Numbered from the stretch's first letter, positions 55,209-62,741 are shown. The stretch: 64,000 nt of DNA from Paenibacillus paeoniae (GCF_003388735.1 NZ_QUBQ01000009.1:39796-103795), one strand, 5' to 3'. Translations and numbers: made by a program. Notes: generated by a model from the sequence alone, not told the origin.

Positions 55209-55258
55209 TCTCAAGAAATTATAAAAGCAGATTTCTAATTTAATAGTTGAAGGTTCTG

Positions 55259-56506
55259 ATGAAAATAAAAAACTCATACGTCAAATCCATCGCAACGTTA
55301 GTGTCAGGGTCTACTCTTGCACAAATCATATCTTTAGCTAGTTTTCCTATTATGGCTTGGTTATATACGCCTGAGGAAATAGGTGTCCTAACCATGATTC
55401 TTACAGTTATCACTATGTTCAGTGGTGTGATTAGTGCTCGATATGACGTTGTTATTGTTTCTGACAAAGATGAAGCTAATGTACATGCGTTAATTAAACT
55501 TAGCTTTTTAATCTGTTTGATAGCTAGCATAATTATCAGTCTTGGTTCTACGGTTTATTTCTACACCACAGATCAATTTAGATCATCTATTTTTTGGGTG
55601 ACTTGTGCAGTGTTCTTTCTTCTTTTTACATCAGGACTGACAAATATATTAATGGCTTATAATAATCGGAATAGAGAATATAAACTGATGACGGCTGTAC
55701 AAGTAATCAGGGCCATCTTTAAGGAATGCCTTACCGCAATTTTTGGTATGTTTAAGTTTGGAGCTACAGGACTTGTGTTGGCAACCCTAGTTGGACAAGC
55801 TGCAGGATTAAGGAGACAATCTAAATCATTAGAATCTAAAATAAAGGATATATGGAATGCTAATATAAGGCATGTAGCCATACTGTACTTAAAGCAACCG
55901 ATATATTCGACCCCATCTATCTTCGTAAATAGCTTTTCTTATGCATCATTAAATATATTTATTCAAAAATTATTTGGCTTCTCATTGTTAGGGTACTATT
56001 ATATGGCTTTTCGAATTTTAGGATTACCCTTAACAGTAATTAGTTTTAATATTTCACGAGTATATTATGAGGAAGCCTCAAGAGAGTACAATACCACTAG
56101 GAATTACATTAAAACGTTTAAGAAAACAAGTATTATTTTAACACTTATTGCTGTTCCTATGGTGTTATGTATGTACTTTCTTGCACCACCTGTAATTAGT
56201 TGGTTGTTCGGGGGCGAGTGGGAACAAACAGGTTTGTTTATTAAGGTTCTAGCGCCTATGTTCGGAATCCGCTTTATTGTTTCAGCTCTTTCGCCAGGTA
56301 TGCTCATTTCGAGTAAACAAAAGCTAGAGCTATTGATTCAATTTTTATTTTGCATTGCGGCTATTCTTGGTTACATGTATACAAAAGAAACAAACTCGAC
56401 CATCGTTCAGTTTTTATCCATTATCAGTTATTCCTATTTTGCTATATATGTTGTTTATTTCTTAGTTCTATATGGCTATTCAATGAAAAATCCATCTAAT
56501 GCATAG
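55259..56506 (+). CDS. Polysaccharide repeat-unit flippase (Wzx-like)
   Basis: 415 residues from ATG 55259, with GAAGG five bases upstream. About twelve membrane helices of the MATE/MVF type; SGSTLAQIISLASFPIMAWL and YTPEEIGVLTMILTVITMFS are characteristic of Wzx. It moves the lipid-linked repeat unit to the outer face. Its presence with a Wzy-like gene and a Wzz/BY-kinase pair defines a Wzx/Wzy-dependent pathway. Confidence 0.9.
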   Translation: MKIKNSYVKSIATLVSGSTLAQIISLASFPIMAWLYTPEEIGVLTMILTVITMFSGVISARYDVVIVSDKDEANVHALIKLSFLICLIASIIISLGSTVYFYTTDQFRSSIFWVTCAVFFLLFTSGLTNILMAYNNRNREYKLMTAVQVIRAIFKECLTAIFGMFKFGATGLVLATLVGQAAGLRRQSKSLESKIKDIWNANIRHVAILYLKQPIYSTPSIFVNSFSYASLNIFIQKLFGFSLLGYYYMAFRILGLPLTVISFNISRVYYEEASREYNTTRNYIKTFKKTSIILTLIAVPMVLCMYFLAPPVISWLFGGEWEQTGLFIKVLAPMFGIRFIVSALSPGMLISSKQKLELLIQFLFCIAAILGYMYTKETNSTIVQFLSIISYSYFAIYVVYFLVLYGYSMKNPSNA

Positions 56507-56521
56507 GAAGAGGGTTGTCTA

Positions 56522-57751
56522 GTGTCCATTGTTAACGTAATTGGATTAGGTTACATTGGTTTGCCTACAGCATTAATGCTTGCTAAGCATAGCGGGTTGA
56601 AAATTTTTGGAACAGATTACAATGAATCATTGATTGATTCTTTGAGATCTGGTAATTTGACCTTTGATGAGCAAGGATTAGAAGAGTTATTTGAAGCTGC
56701 TAGTGAGAATGAAATTGAGTTCACTACGGAGTATATGAGTTGTCATACTTATATAGTCGCTGTACCAACACCATATATGAAAACTAGCAAAAAAATTGAT
56801 TCTAAATATGTTGTGTCCGCAGTAAATAGTATTTTAGATACTTGTAAGCCGGGCGCAATTATTATTATTGAATCGACCATATCACCAGGCACCATTGATA
56901 AATATATCCGTCCTGTTATAAGTGAAAGAGGATTTGTAATTGGGAGAGATGTTCATTTGGCACATGCTCCTGAAAGAATTATACCTGGGAATATGATATA
57001 TGAGTTAGAGAATAACTCTCGAACTATTGGTACCGACGATAACGAAATTGGGCATAAAATAAAAAAGATCTATGAGAGTTTTTGCAGAGCGGATATTGTT
57101 GTAACGGATATACGTACTGCCGAGATGTCAAAAGTAGTAGAGAATACGTACCGAGATATTAATATCGCTTTTGCCAATGAGCTTGCAAAAATATGCAGGG
57201 AAGACAATATGGATGTCTATGAGGTTATTAAAACGGCTAATATGCATCCCAGAGTGAACATACTCCAGCCTGGACCTGGAGTTGGTGGACATTGCATTTC
57301 AGTGGATCCTTGGTTTTTGGTAGGTGACTATCCTGATTTGACCAATTTAATATTGTCTGCAAGAAAGATCAACGATTCGATGCCATTACATGTATTAAGC
57401 CGTATCAGAACTATAATGAGAGAGCACTCTATTAGAGATATTAGCAAAATCGGCTTATATGGACTTACTTATAAAGAAAATGTAGATGATATGAGGGAAA
57501 GCCCGACACTTCAATTGCTAGAGCGCTTAGATGAACACCTATCTTTTGGGGTAAAGGTTTATGATCCGTATGTGCATAAAAGTCATGTGGAAAATCAATA
57601 TCATGATTTTGATGAGTTTCTTTCTGAAATCGAAATTGTTGTAATTATGGTTGCTCATGATCATATTAAAGAGAATATAAATAAACTAGATGTTAAGTTA
57701 GTACTCGATACACGAAATATTTGTGATTTTGATGGAGTTTATAAATTGTAA
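56522..57751 (+). CDS. wecC: UDP-N-acetyl-D-mannosamine dehydrogenase (WecC-like)
   Basis: 409 residues. NAD domain VIGLGYIGLPTALMLA, central IESTISPGTIDKYI and HLAHAPERIIPGN, active cysteine in GPGVGGHCISVDPWFL, and C-terminal YGLTYKENVDDMRESPTLQL. The PERIIPGN and GHCISVDPWF forms fit WecC better than UDP-glucose dehydrogenase. It would make UDP-ManNAcA, so the polymer is probably acidic. The 2-epimerase that makes UDP-ManNAc is not in the window. UDP-sugar dehydrogenases are known BY-kinase targets. Confidence 0.9.
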   Translation: MSIVNVIGLGYIGLPTALMLAKHSGLKIFGTDYNESLIDSLRSGNLTFDEQGLEELFEAASENEIEFTTEYMSCHTYIVAVPTPYMKTSKKIDSKYVVSAVNSILDTCKPGAIIIIESTISPGTIDKYIRPVISERGFVIGRDVHLAHAPERIIPGNMIYELENNSRTIGTDDNEIGHKIKKIYESFCRADIVVTDIRTAEMSKVVENTYRDINIAFANELAKICREDNMDVYEVIKTANMHPRVNILQPGPGVGGHCISVDPWFLVGDYPDLTNLILSARKINDSMPLHVLSRIRTIMREHSIRDISKIGLYGLTYKENVDDMRESPTLQLLERLDEHLSFGVKVYDPYVHKSHVENQYHDFDEFLSEIEIVVIMVAHDHIKENINKLDVKLVLDTRNICDFDGVYKL

Positions 57752-57797
57752 TTCTAACTTATTAGGTTGACTATTTGTTCATAAGGAGCTACAAATA

Positions 57798-59036
57798 GTG
57801 GTTATTATTTTATTATTGCTGTTTCAATTGTTCTTACTGTTAAGAGAGACAAGATTTAATAAAACAATTATATTAATAGTTCTTTCATCATTGGTATGGA
57901 ATGTTGGGTGGCTGTGCATCCTTCATTTTGAATTGCTTGGTTTAGGGACATCAAGCTACGGAAGTGATGAAACAGCATATTATAATACAATGTTACAAGC
58001 ATTTAAATCCGATAATTGGTTTCAGATTGTTAGAGATGATTTTAACTTTTCTTATGTATTGTTCGGAACATTAATATTAAAAACCAGCTTTTACCCAAGT
58101 ATTTTCTTTATTAGATTAGGAAATGTTTTATTACTAATTAACACCTTACTATTTGTGTTTCTATTATTAAACAGAACGTACTTAATTAAATCCAAGATTT
58201 TATACTGGGCTCTATTATTTATCGGATTTAATGGAATTGTGACATGGACCGCCATTCGAAACTTGAAAGATATCATGTTTATATATTTCCTGGCAATACT
58301 TATCTATTTCCTTCTTGATTGGATTATTCATAAAAGATGGTCGATTTTGAGAGTTATTTCAATGGGCGTAGCGTTATTCATCCTTGAAGACATTAGACAG
58401 TGGTTCCCTTATATGATAATTGCTACCGTTGCTTTGATTGTCTTAGTAAGGTTGTTTCAAAAGAAACGCTATATATTAGCTGCAATGCTTATCAGTGTTG
58501 CTACTATTACTACCATCCCGTTGTTTAAAAATGGACTATCTACATTACTAATATATACTGTAACTTATTCTGAATTCACCAGTGGTGGTAATATCTCTTC
58601 GTTAATAAATTCAAATATTTTTAGTTTACCTCTATCAATGGGGAGATTCATACTAGGTCCAGGGCCAATCAGAGGATTGTTTGGTGTTGATTCTTTTTTG
58701 ACATATACAACAACAGGTAATATACTAATAACTTTTGGCGGATTAATGTGGTGGGCTGTTCTTCCATTCTTCATATTGGCGTTACTATCTATTAAAAATA
58801 TTAAACGTATGTATCCAATATTATTTATACTATTATTTTATTGGGCAATGTATTCATATTCTTATGCAGGGTCAGGAGACACCAGACTTAGAGCAATATT
58901 GTATCTGCTGTGCGCTATATATACAGTTCCATTCTTGTATACAGAATTTCGCAAAAAAATGATCCCATTGTATGTGGCTATATTATTTATCATTGTTACA
59001 GTGGGTAGTTATTTTTCATACGTAAGTTTAGCTTAA
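57798..59036 (+). CDS. Membrane protein, probable Wzy-like repeat-unit polymerase
   Basis: 412 residues, GTG start behind AAGGAG, about ten to eleven membrane segments. The larger loop GTSSYGSDETAYYNTMLQAF and the late PGPIRGLFGVDSF loop lie outside the membrane by hydropathy. Wzy proteins share topology more than sequence, so the call rests on topology, size and place directly after wzx and wecC. It would join repeat units on the outer face. Last gene of the assembly set. Confidence 0.7.
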   Translation: MVIILLLLFQLFLLLRETRFNKTIILIVLSSLVWNVGWLCILHFELLGLGTSSYGSDETAYYNTMLQAFKSDNWFQIVRDDFNFSYVLFGTLILKTSFYPSIFFIRLGNVLLLINTLLFVFLLLNRTYLIKSKILYWALLFIGFNGIVTWTAIRNLKDIMFIYFLAILIYFLLDWIIHKRWSILRVISMGVALFILEDIRQWFPYMIIATVALIVLVRLFQKKRYILAAMLISVATITTIPLFKNGLSTLLIYTVTYSEFTSGGNISSLINSNIFSLPLSMGRFILGPGPIRGLFGVDSFLTYTTTGNILITFGGLMWWAVLPFFILALLSIKNIKRMYPILFILLFYWAMYSYSYAGSGDTRLRAILYLLCAIYTVPFLYTEFRKKMIPLYVAILFIIVTVGSYFSYVSLA

Positions 59037-59090
59037 TGTACTAATTTAAGAGTAGTCTGGGGCAATCGAATTTAGATTTTACTTTTTAGA

Positions 59091-59118
59091 TTGGAATCTT
59101 CATGAAACAATTTATACG
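59091..59118 (+). promoter_or_regulatory. Weak candidate promoter for the two exported-protein genes
   Basis: TTGGAA (59091-59096), 16 bases, TATACG (59113-59118). The match is moderate; read-through from the EPS operon is also possible because no terminator is visible after the Wzy-like gene. Confidence 0.3.
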
Positions 59119-59165
59119 AAAGTAACGTCTAATAGTTAAATAAATTAATAAACAAAGGAGAAACT

Positions 59166-59207
59166 ATGACTAATAATCCTAAAAGATCTAAGGTTAAGTG
59201 TTGTTAA
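59166..59207 (+). CDS. 13-codon leader ORF ending Cys-Cys-stop
   Basis: ATG 59166 follows an excellent AAAGGAG. The frame MTNNPKRSKVKCC ends at TAA 59205-59207, one base before the ATG of the next gene, which itself lacks a good ribosome binding site. Translation of the downstream gene probably depends on ribosomes finishing this leader. Confidence 0.45.
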   Translation: MTNNPKRSKVKCC

Positions 59208-59208
59208 A

Positions 59209-59952
59209 ATGAAAAAAAAACCTTTTATAATTTCAGTTGTCTCCCTCCTTGTTCTTGGCCTTGTAATTTATGGAGGTGTTAGCTTAATTTCAAAAATAAA
59301 TGAAGTGAAAGATCTGAATGGAAAGATTGCGGAAGTTGAAATTCCTAGTGATCAAGAGAATCTTGAACAACCGTCTTTTACAGATAAAGAGGATGTTTCT
59401 AATCCAAGTGGAAAACCTGAGTTATCGCCAAATCCGGTGGGTGCGTCAACATCGCATCAGCCACAAAGCCCAAGCCAACAACCAAGCACAACTCCAGGTA
59501 AAACGGAAAATCAACCTTCTGTTACACTAAAACCAGTACCAACGCCAAGCAGCAACGGCGGAACTGGCACCAAGCTCACAACAATTCCTACACCTGACGA
59601 CAAAGCTAAGAAGAAAAAGGAAATCGACGCTGCAACAACGACGGAAATGGAGAAACTGCGAGCTTCATGTACAGCAAAAAGCAGCAGTCTCGTGAACCAG
59701 ATTGTGCAGCAGCTGAAGGCTGATAAAGATGCGACGGCGGAATCTATTCAAGGAGATTTTCTGACAGACATTATGGCAGCGGAGGCTAGCTGTGATGCTC
59801 AGTTTAACTTACTGGTTGGACAAGCCAAAACACAATACACGGCTGCCGGGATAGATGAGCAGTCGTTGCCTGATTGGAGCTCGGATTATGAAAGTGAGAA
59901 GTCCAAAGCTAGATCCAGTGCACTTACTGCAATTGCTAGTGCCATGAAATAG
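59209..59952 (+). CDS. Membrane-anchored exported protein with Pro/Ser/Thr-rich linker and two-cysteine helical domain
   Basis: 247 residues. Signal anchor (about 5-27), a long flexible linker rich in Pro, Ser, Gln and Thr (about 45-135), then a charged helical domain. That domain contains two cysteines in similar settings (EKLRASCTAKSSSLVNQI and AAEASCDAQFNLLVGQA), about 45 residues apart. The same arrangement ends the protein encoded next, at 59986. No known family. Likely acts in the wall or matrix space; a disulfide or metal role for the cysteines is possible but unproven. Confidence 0.75.
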   Translation: MKKKPFIISVVSLLVLGLVIYGGVSLISKINEVKDLNGKIAEVEIPSDQENLEQPSFTDKEDVSNPSGKPELSPNPVGASTSHQPQSPSQQPSTTPGKTENQPSVTLKPVPTPSSNGGTGTKLTTIPTPDDKAKKKKEIDAATTTEMEKLRASCTAKSSSLVNQIVQQLKADKDATAESIQGDFLTDIMAAEASCDAQFNLLVGQAKTQYTAAGIDEQSLPDWSSDYESEKSKARSSALTAIASAMK

Positions 59953-59985
59953 GAATCACTACTACATACAGAATGGAGACAAATA

Positions 59986-60945
59986 GTGAAAAAAAACCGT
60001 TTGTTGCTAGTATCATTAGTCGTCATGTTACTTGTTAGTATTGCTCCTGCAGGAGTATGGGCTGCAAATACGCCAGCTCCAAAGACAATTGCTATCAAGA
60101 CTCAGCCTATTAATCTTATATTTGATGGCCAGGATCTGAAGCTTCCGGAAGGACAGTATTCCTTCATCTATCAAGGACGCACTTATGTTCCGATTCGTTA
60201 TATGTCTTACGCTTTGCAGAAAACAGTAGGCTGGGATGCAGAGAAGTTCATGGTAAGCATTAATGAACCTAACGCACAGGAACTTGCAGAATTGAAAAAG
60301 CAGCTTCTGCTTGTCACTACAGGTGACAAGAAAGCACAATCCGTTCAAACATTAGCTATGAAACCAGTAGAGGCAAAGTTAATTTTTAACGGAAAAGACA
60401 AGGCACTGCCAAAGGGTCAAACTCTATTCATCTACAAAGGCTCGATCTATGTGCCGCTTCGGTTTCTATCTGAATCGGTAGGCTCCGAGATTACATGGGA
60501 CGATAAGACGAGAACGGTTAAATCAGAATCGGCTGCATACCGCGAACAGAATGGTTCAGGAAGCGAGAAGCCTTCAAATCCTGGACAAGATGGCGGGGGA
60601 ATCGCGCCAGAAGTTCCAGGCGTTGAAGTTCCAAAGCAGTCGTATGAACAAATCACAGCAAATGCAAAGAGCAGATTAGAGACACTGCAAAATAGCTGCA
60701 CGAATGAACTAATTGATATTGCAGTGAAGTACTTTGATGCAAAGGATGACGCTGGCAAAGCCAAAGTTAAAACTCAAATCTTGCAAAAAGTAGATAGCTG
60801 TACAGTGAAGTTTGAAGCTATTATTTCCGATGTAACCGTAAAATTGGAAGCTAACGACTTTAGCACTGCCATTATTGCGGAATACCGTGCGGCTTTTGAA
60901 GCAGAAATCGAGGCCGGTAAAAAGATTGTCGAAAAAATGAGCTAA
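59986..60945 (+). CDS. Secreted stalk-domain protein (copper amine oxidase N-terminal-like) with two-cysteine helical domain
   Basis: 319 residues, GTG start with GGAG upstream. Signal peptide cleaved near VWAANT. Two stalk repeats of the copper-amine-oxidase-N type, each ending in YVPIRYMSYAL or YVPLRFLSESVG, span about 30-90 and 115-175. A Gly/Pro linker leads to a helical domain with ETLQNSCTNELIDIAV and LQKVDSCTVKFEAIIS, like the preceding protein. No oxidase domain is present. Stalk domains are common in Paenibacillus surface proteins. Terminator follows. Confidence 0.85.
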   Translation: MKKNRLLLVSLVVMLLVSIAPAGVWAANTPAPKTIAIKTQPINLIFDGQDLKLPEGQYSFIYQGRTYVPIRYMSYALQKTVGWDAEKFMVSINEPNAQELAELKKQLLLVTTGDKKAQSVQTLAMKPVEAKLIFNGKDKALPKGQTLFIYKGSIYVPLRFLSESVGSEITWDDKTRTVKSESAAYREQNGSGSEKPSNPGQDGGGIAPEVPGVEVPKQSYEQITANAKSRLETLQNSCTNELIDIAVKYFDAKDDAGKAKVKTQILQKVDSCTVKFEAIISDVTVKLEANDFSTAIIAEYRAAFEAEIEAGKKIVEKMS

Positions 60946-60958
60946 TCGCGGCTTGAAT

Positions 60959-60991
60959 GCATCCCTGGTCATAATAACCAGGGATTTTTTG
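60959..60991 (+). terminator. Terminator closing the EPS locus
   Basis: Perfect stem ATCCCTGGT/ACCAGGGAT, loop CATAATA, then TTTTTTG. Confidence 0.92.
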
Positions 60992-61077
60992 CGTCTTATG
61001 AGGCTGTTCATAGTCTCAAGGGCTCATAAAATATTCCAATATAGGACCAGAATATCATGTGTAGGTTACAAAAATTT

Positions 61078-61085
61078 GCTAAGAT
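61078..61085 (+). promoter_or_regulatory. Extended -10 promoter element before the first riboswitch
   Basis: TGCTAAGAT is an extended -10 without a clear -35. An inverted repeat ATATTC/GAATAT (61031-61036 with 61050-61055) lies where a regulator could bind. Confidence 0.35.
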
Positions 61086-61105
61086 ACGCTTAAAGAGCAA
61101 CCTAA

Positions 61106-61194
61106 ACGATAAAGGCAAAGCCATTGAAAGATGGTGACGCAAAGCTACAGGGGCTAAGCTTAATCTAGTATGCCAGCCAGTTTCCAAATATCGT
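61106..61194 (+). ncRNA. Cyclic di-GMP-I (GEMM) riboswitch 1
   Basis: Closing stem ACGATA/TATCGT (61106-61111 with 61189-61194). Inside: AAGGCAAAGCC, a GAAA tetraloop hairpin (CCATT-GAAA-GATGG), GACGCAAAGCTACAGGGG, and TGCCAGCCAGTTTCC. These are the conserved parts of the c-di-GMP-I class. After it, CCTCC (61196-61200) can pair with the Shine-Dalgarno GGAGG (61223-61227) of the next ORF or fold into its own CCTC-CCGA-GAGG hairpin, so translation control is likely. Confidence 0.9.
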
Positions 61195-61233
61195 GCCTCC
61201 CGAGAGGGTTGCGTGCATAACAGGAGGTCTCCA

Positions 61234-61401
61234 ATGATCAAACGTGTTAAGCTTGCGAGGAATTGGCATCATATATGCGTAGTTTATTATAAGCTGTTGC
61301 TAGAGGGGTGCTTGGACGATTCTCATCGATTCAAGATTTCTATTAAAATAAACCAGCATAAAAATAAACTGGCCGATCTGAATCTTTCTCGAGCCGGGTA
61401 G
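61234..61401 (+). CDS. Riboswitch-controlled small orphan protein (55 aa)
   Basis: ATG 61234 lies six bases after AGGAGG. An in-frame GTG at 61213 has no ribosome binding site. The product is basic, with hydrophobic helix-like parts (WHHICVVYYKLLLEGCLDD) and a Lys/Asn-rich second half. No family recognised and no signal peptide. Because it is directly under a c-di-GMP riboswitch it is probably a real gene acting in the motile/sessile switch. It could also be a decayed reading frame left after loss of the original target. Confidence 0.6.
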   Translation: MIKRVKLARNWHHICVVYYKLLLEGCLDDSHRFKISIKINQHKNKLADLNLSRAG

Positions 61402-61444
61402 ACATCCTTCTATTAATATATATATTAATATGTAGACTATAGCT

Positions 61445-61476
61445 AAAGCCCCATCGACCAGTTGATGGGGCTTTAT
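61445..61476 (+). terminator. Terminator after the 55-aa gene
   Basis: Perfect 11-bp stem AAAGCCCCATC/GATGGGGCTTT; the T-run is short (TTTATT). The following 130 bases to the next promoter hold only two direct repeats, GTTCACT-CTCGAC type, at 61523-61560. Confidence 0.75.
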
Positions 61477-61608
61477 TACGTTCCCTGCAACTCTCTCAAT
61501 AGTAGGCTTGGCTCAGACTGACTGTTCACTGCCTCGACGTGTGGTTCACTCGCTCGACAGGAGGATGAAAGGTTTAGACTCCTCTTTTAGAATTGGACAA
61601 GTCGACTA

Positions 61609-61636
61609 TTGAATTGCTAGAAAAATGTGGTAGTAT
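61609..61636 (+). promoter_or_regulatory. Candidate promoter of the tandem riboswitch operon
   Basis: TTGAAT (61609-61614), 16 bases, TAGTAT (61631-61636), which would start transcription at the first base-paired arm of riboswitch 2. The downstream TATAAT at 61642-61647 lies inside that arm. Confidence 0.4.
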
Positions 61637-61645
61637 AGAACTATA

Positions 61646-61753
61646 ATAGCAAAACACGATAACGGCAAACCTATTGAAAGATAGGGACGCAAAGCTACAG
61701 GGCCTTCCTGATGATGGCAGCCAGCTACCGAATGGACATGCTATTTTTGTTTT
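61646..61753 (+). ncRNA. Cyclic di-GMP-I riboswitch 2 (first of tandem pair), closing stem followed by U-tract
   Basis: Core: ACGGCAAACCTATT-GAAA then AGGGACGCAAAGCTACAGGGCC and ATGGCAGCCAGCTACCGA, all class-defining. The outer stem ATAGCA/TGCTAT (61646-61651 with 61739-61744) is followed directly by TTTTTGTTTT. Ligand-stabilised closure could therefore act as a terminator. Confidence 0.92.
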
Positions 61754-61809
61754 ATAGGACTCTATTGAACGAATTCTAGGTCTATACTGAACGAATCGTC
61801 GAATAGTAG

Positions 61810-61894
61810 ACTCGACAATGGCAAACCTGCCGAAAGGCAGGGACGCAAAGCTACAGGGCCTTCTGAATGATGGCAGCCAGCTACCGAAGGGAGT
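61810..61894 (+). ncRNA. Cyclic di-GMP-I riboswitch 3 (second of tandem pair), closing stem contains the Shine-Dalgarno
   Basis: Core: AATGGCAAACCTGC-CGAAAG-GCAG, GGGACGCAAAGCTACAGGGCC, and ATGGCAGCCAGCTACCGA. ACTC (61810-61813) pairs with GAGT (61891-61894), and GAGT belongs to the ribosome binding site AAGGGAG (61887-61893) of the gene starting at 61902. Folding around c-di-GMP would hide that site, so an OFF switch is inferred. Confidence 0.93.
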
Positions 61895-61901
61895 GGTATT
61901 C

Positions 61902-62708
61902 GTGCGTAAACTTGCTCTAATTCTAATTGTGGTATTGTTAATAGGATCATCTGTGCAGGTATCGGAAACGAATGCGACGGCCGGCGATAATTGGATGAAT
62001 TCAGCGGATCTCTCAAGTGGAGTCGTCTCGATCTCGTACGCTGTGAAGAAGAACGTGAAAACGAAGGTCATGATATCAAAAGGTAAAGAGAGTTACACCT
62101 ACAACTTGTTGGCTGGTAAGACTGAGGAGAAATTTCCGCTGCAGCTAGGCAATGGGGAATATACAATTGCCCTGCTCGAGAATATTTCAGGGAAATCATA
62201 CAAAGTAGTGAAGCAGAGTTCGCTTCAGTTGAAGTTGAAGGATGAGAATGTCATCTATTTGAACTCCGTTCAGAATATTAGCTGGACAAGCACGGACAAG
62301 GCGACAGCCAAAGCACAAGAGCTTGTCAAAGGAAAGAAGACCGATGAAGAAAGAGTAAAAGCGATATACAACTTTATTACAACAACCATCGTTTACGACA
62401 ACAAATTGGCGAAAGCAGTACCGTCTGATTATTTGCCAGATATAGAACGGACTTTAACGATGAAAAAAGACATTTGCTACGGCTACGCATCCTTGTTTGC
62501 CGCGATGCTCCGAAGCCTGGATATTCCAACAAAGCTTGTAATGGGAAATACAGAGTACGTTGATGTCTATCATGCATGGAATGAAGTGTACTTGAACGGC
62601 AAATGGGTGACGATCGACACGACACTCGATGCAGGAACCGTACAAAGCAAGAAGAACGCTGTCATGATCAAAGACAGCAAGATGTATACAAAAGCAAAAC
62701 AATATTAG
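61902..62708 (+). CDS. Secreted transglutaminase-like cysteine protein under tandem c-di-GMP riboswitches
   Basis: 268 residues, GTG start eight bases after AAGGGAG; the frame upstream runs through the aptamer and is not coding. Signal peptide (KLALILIVVLLIGSSVQV, cleavage near NATA). An N-terminal beta module of about 110 residues precedes a transglutaminase-like domain with Cys in DICYGYASLFAAMLRSL, His in DVYHAWNEVYLNGKWV and Asp in TIDTTLD, the complete triad. Such domains are usually proteases or peptidases rather than true transglutaminases. Regulation by c-di-GMP suggests a role in surface attachment or matrix turnover, similar in logic to LapG, though that is inference. Confidence 0.92.
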   Translation: MRKLALILIVVLLIGSSVQVSETNATAGDNWMNSADLSSGVVSISYAVKKNVKTKVMISKGKESYTYNLLAGKTEEKFPLQLGNGEYTIALLENISGKSYKVVKQSSLQLKLKDENVIYLNSVQNISWTSTDKATAKAQELVKGKKTDEERVKAIYNFITTTIVYDNKLAKAVPSDYLPDIERTLTMKKDICYGYASLFAAMLRSLDIPTKLVMGNTEYVDVYHAWNEVYLNGKWVTIDTTLDAGTVQSKKNAVMIKDSKMYTKAKQY

Positions 62709-62741
62709 TAGTGCAATGGAATCCAGCTATCTTATTATAGA

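Noticed and set aside
59209..59952. Lipoprotein assignment for the 247-aa exported protein
   Set aside because: The N-terminal hydrophobic segment is not followed by a lipobox cysteine, so it is called a membrane anchor.
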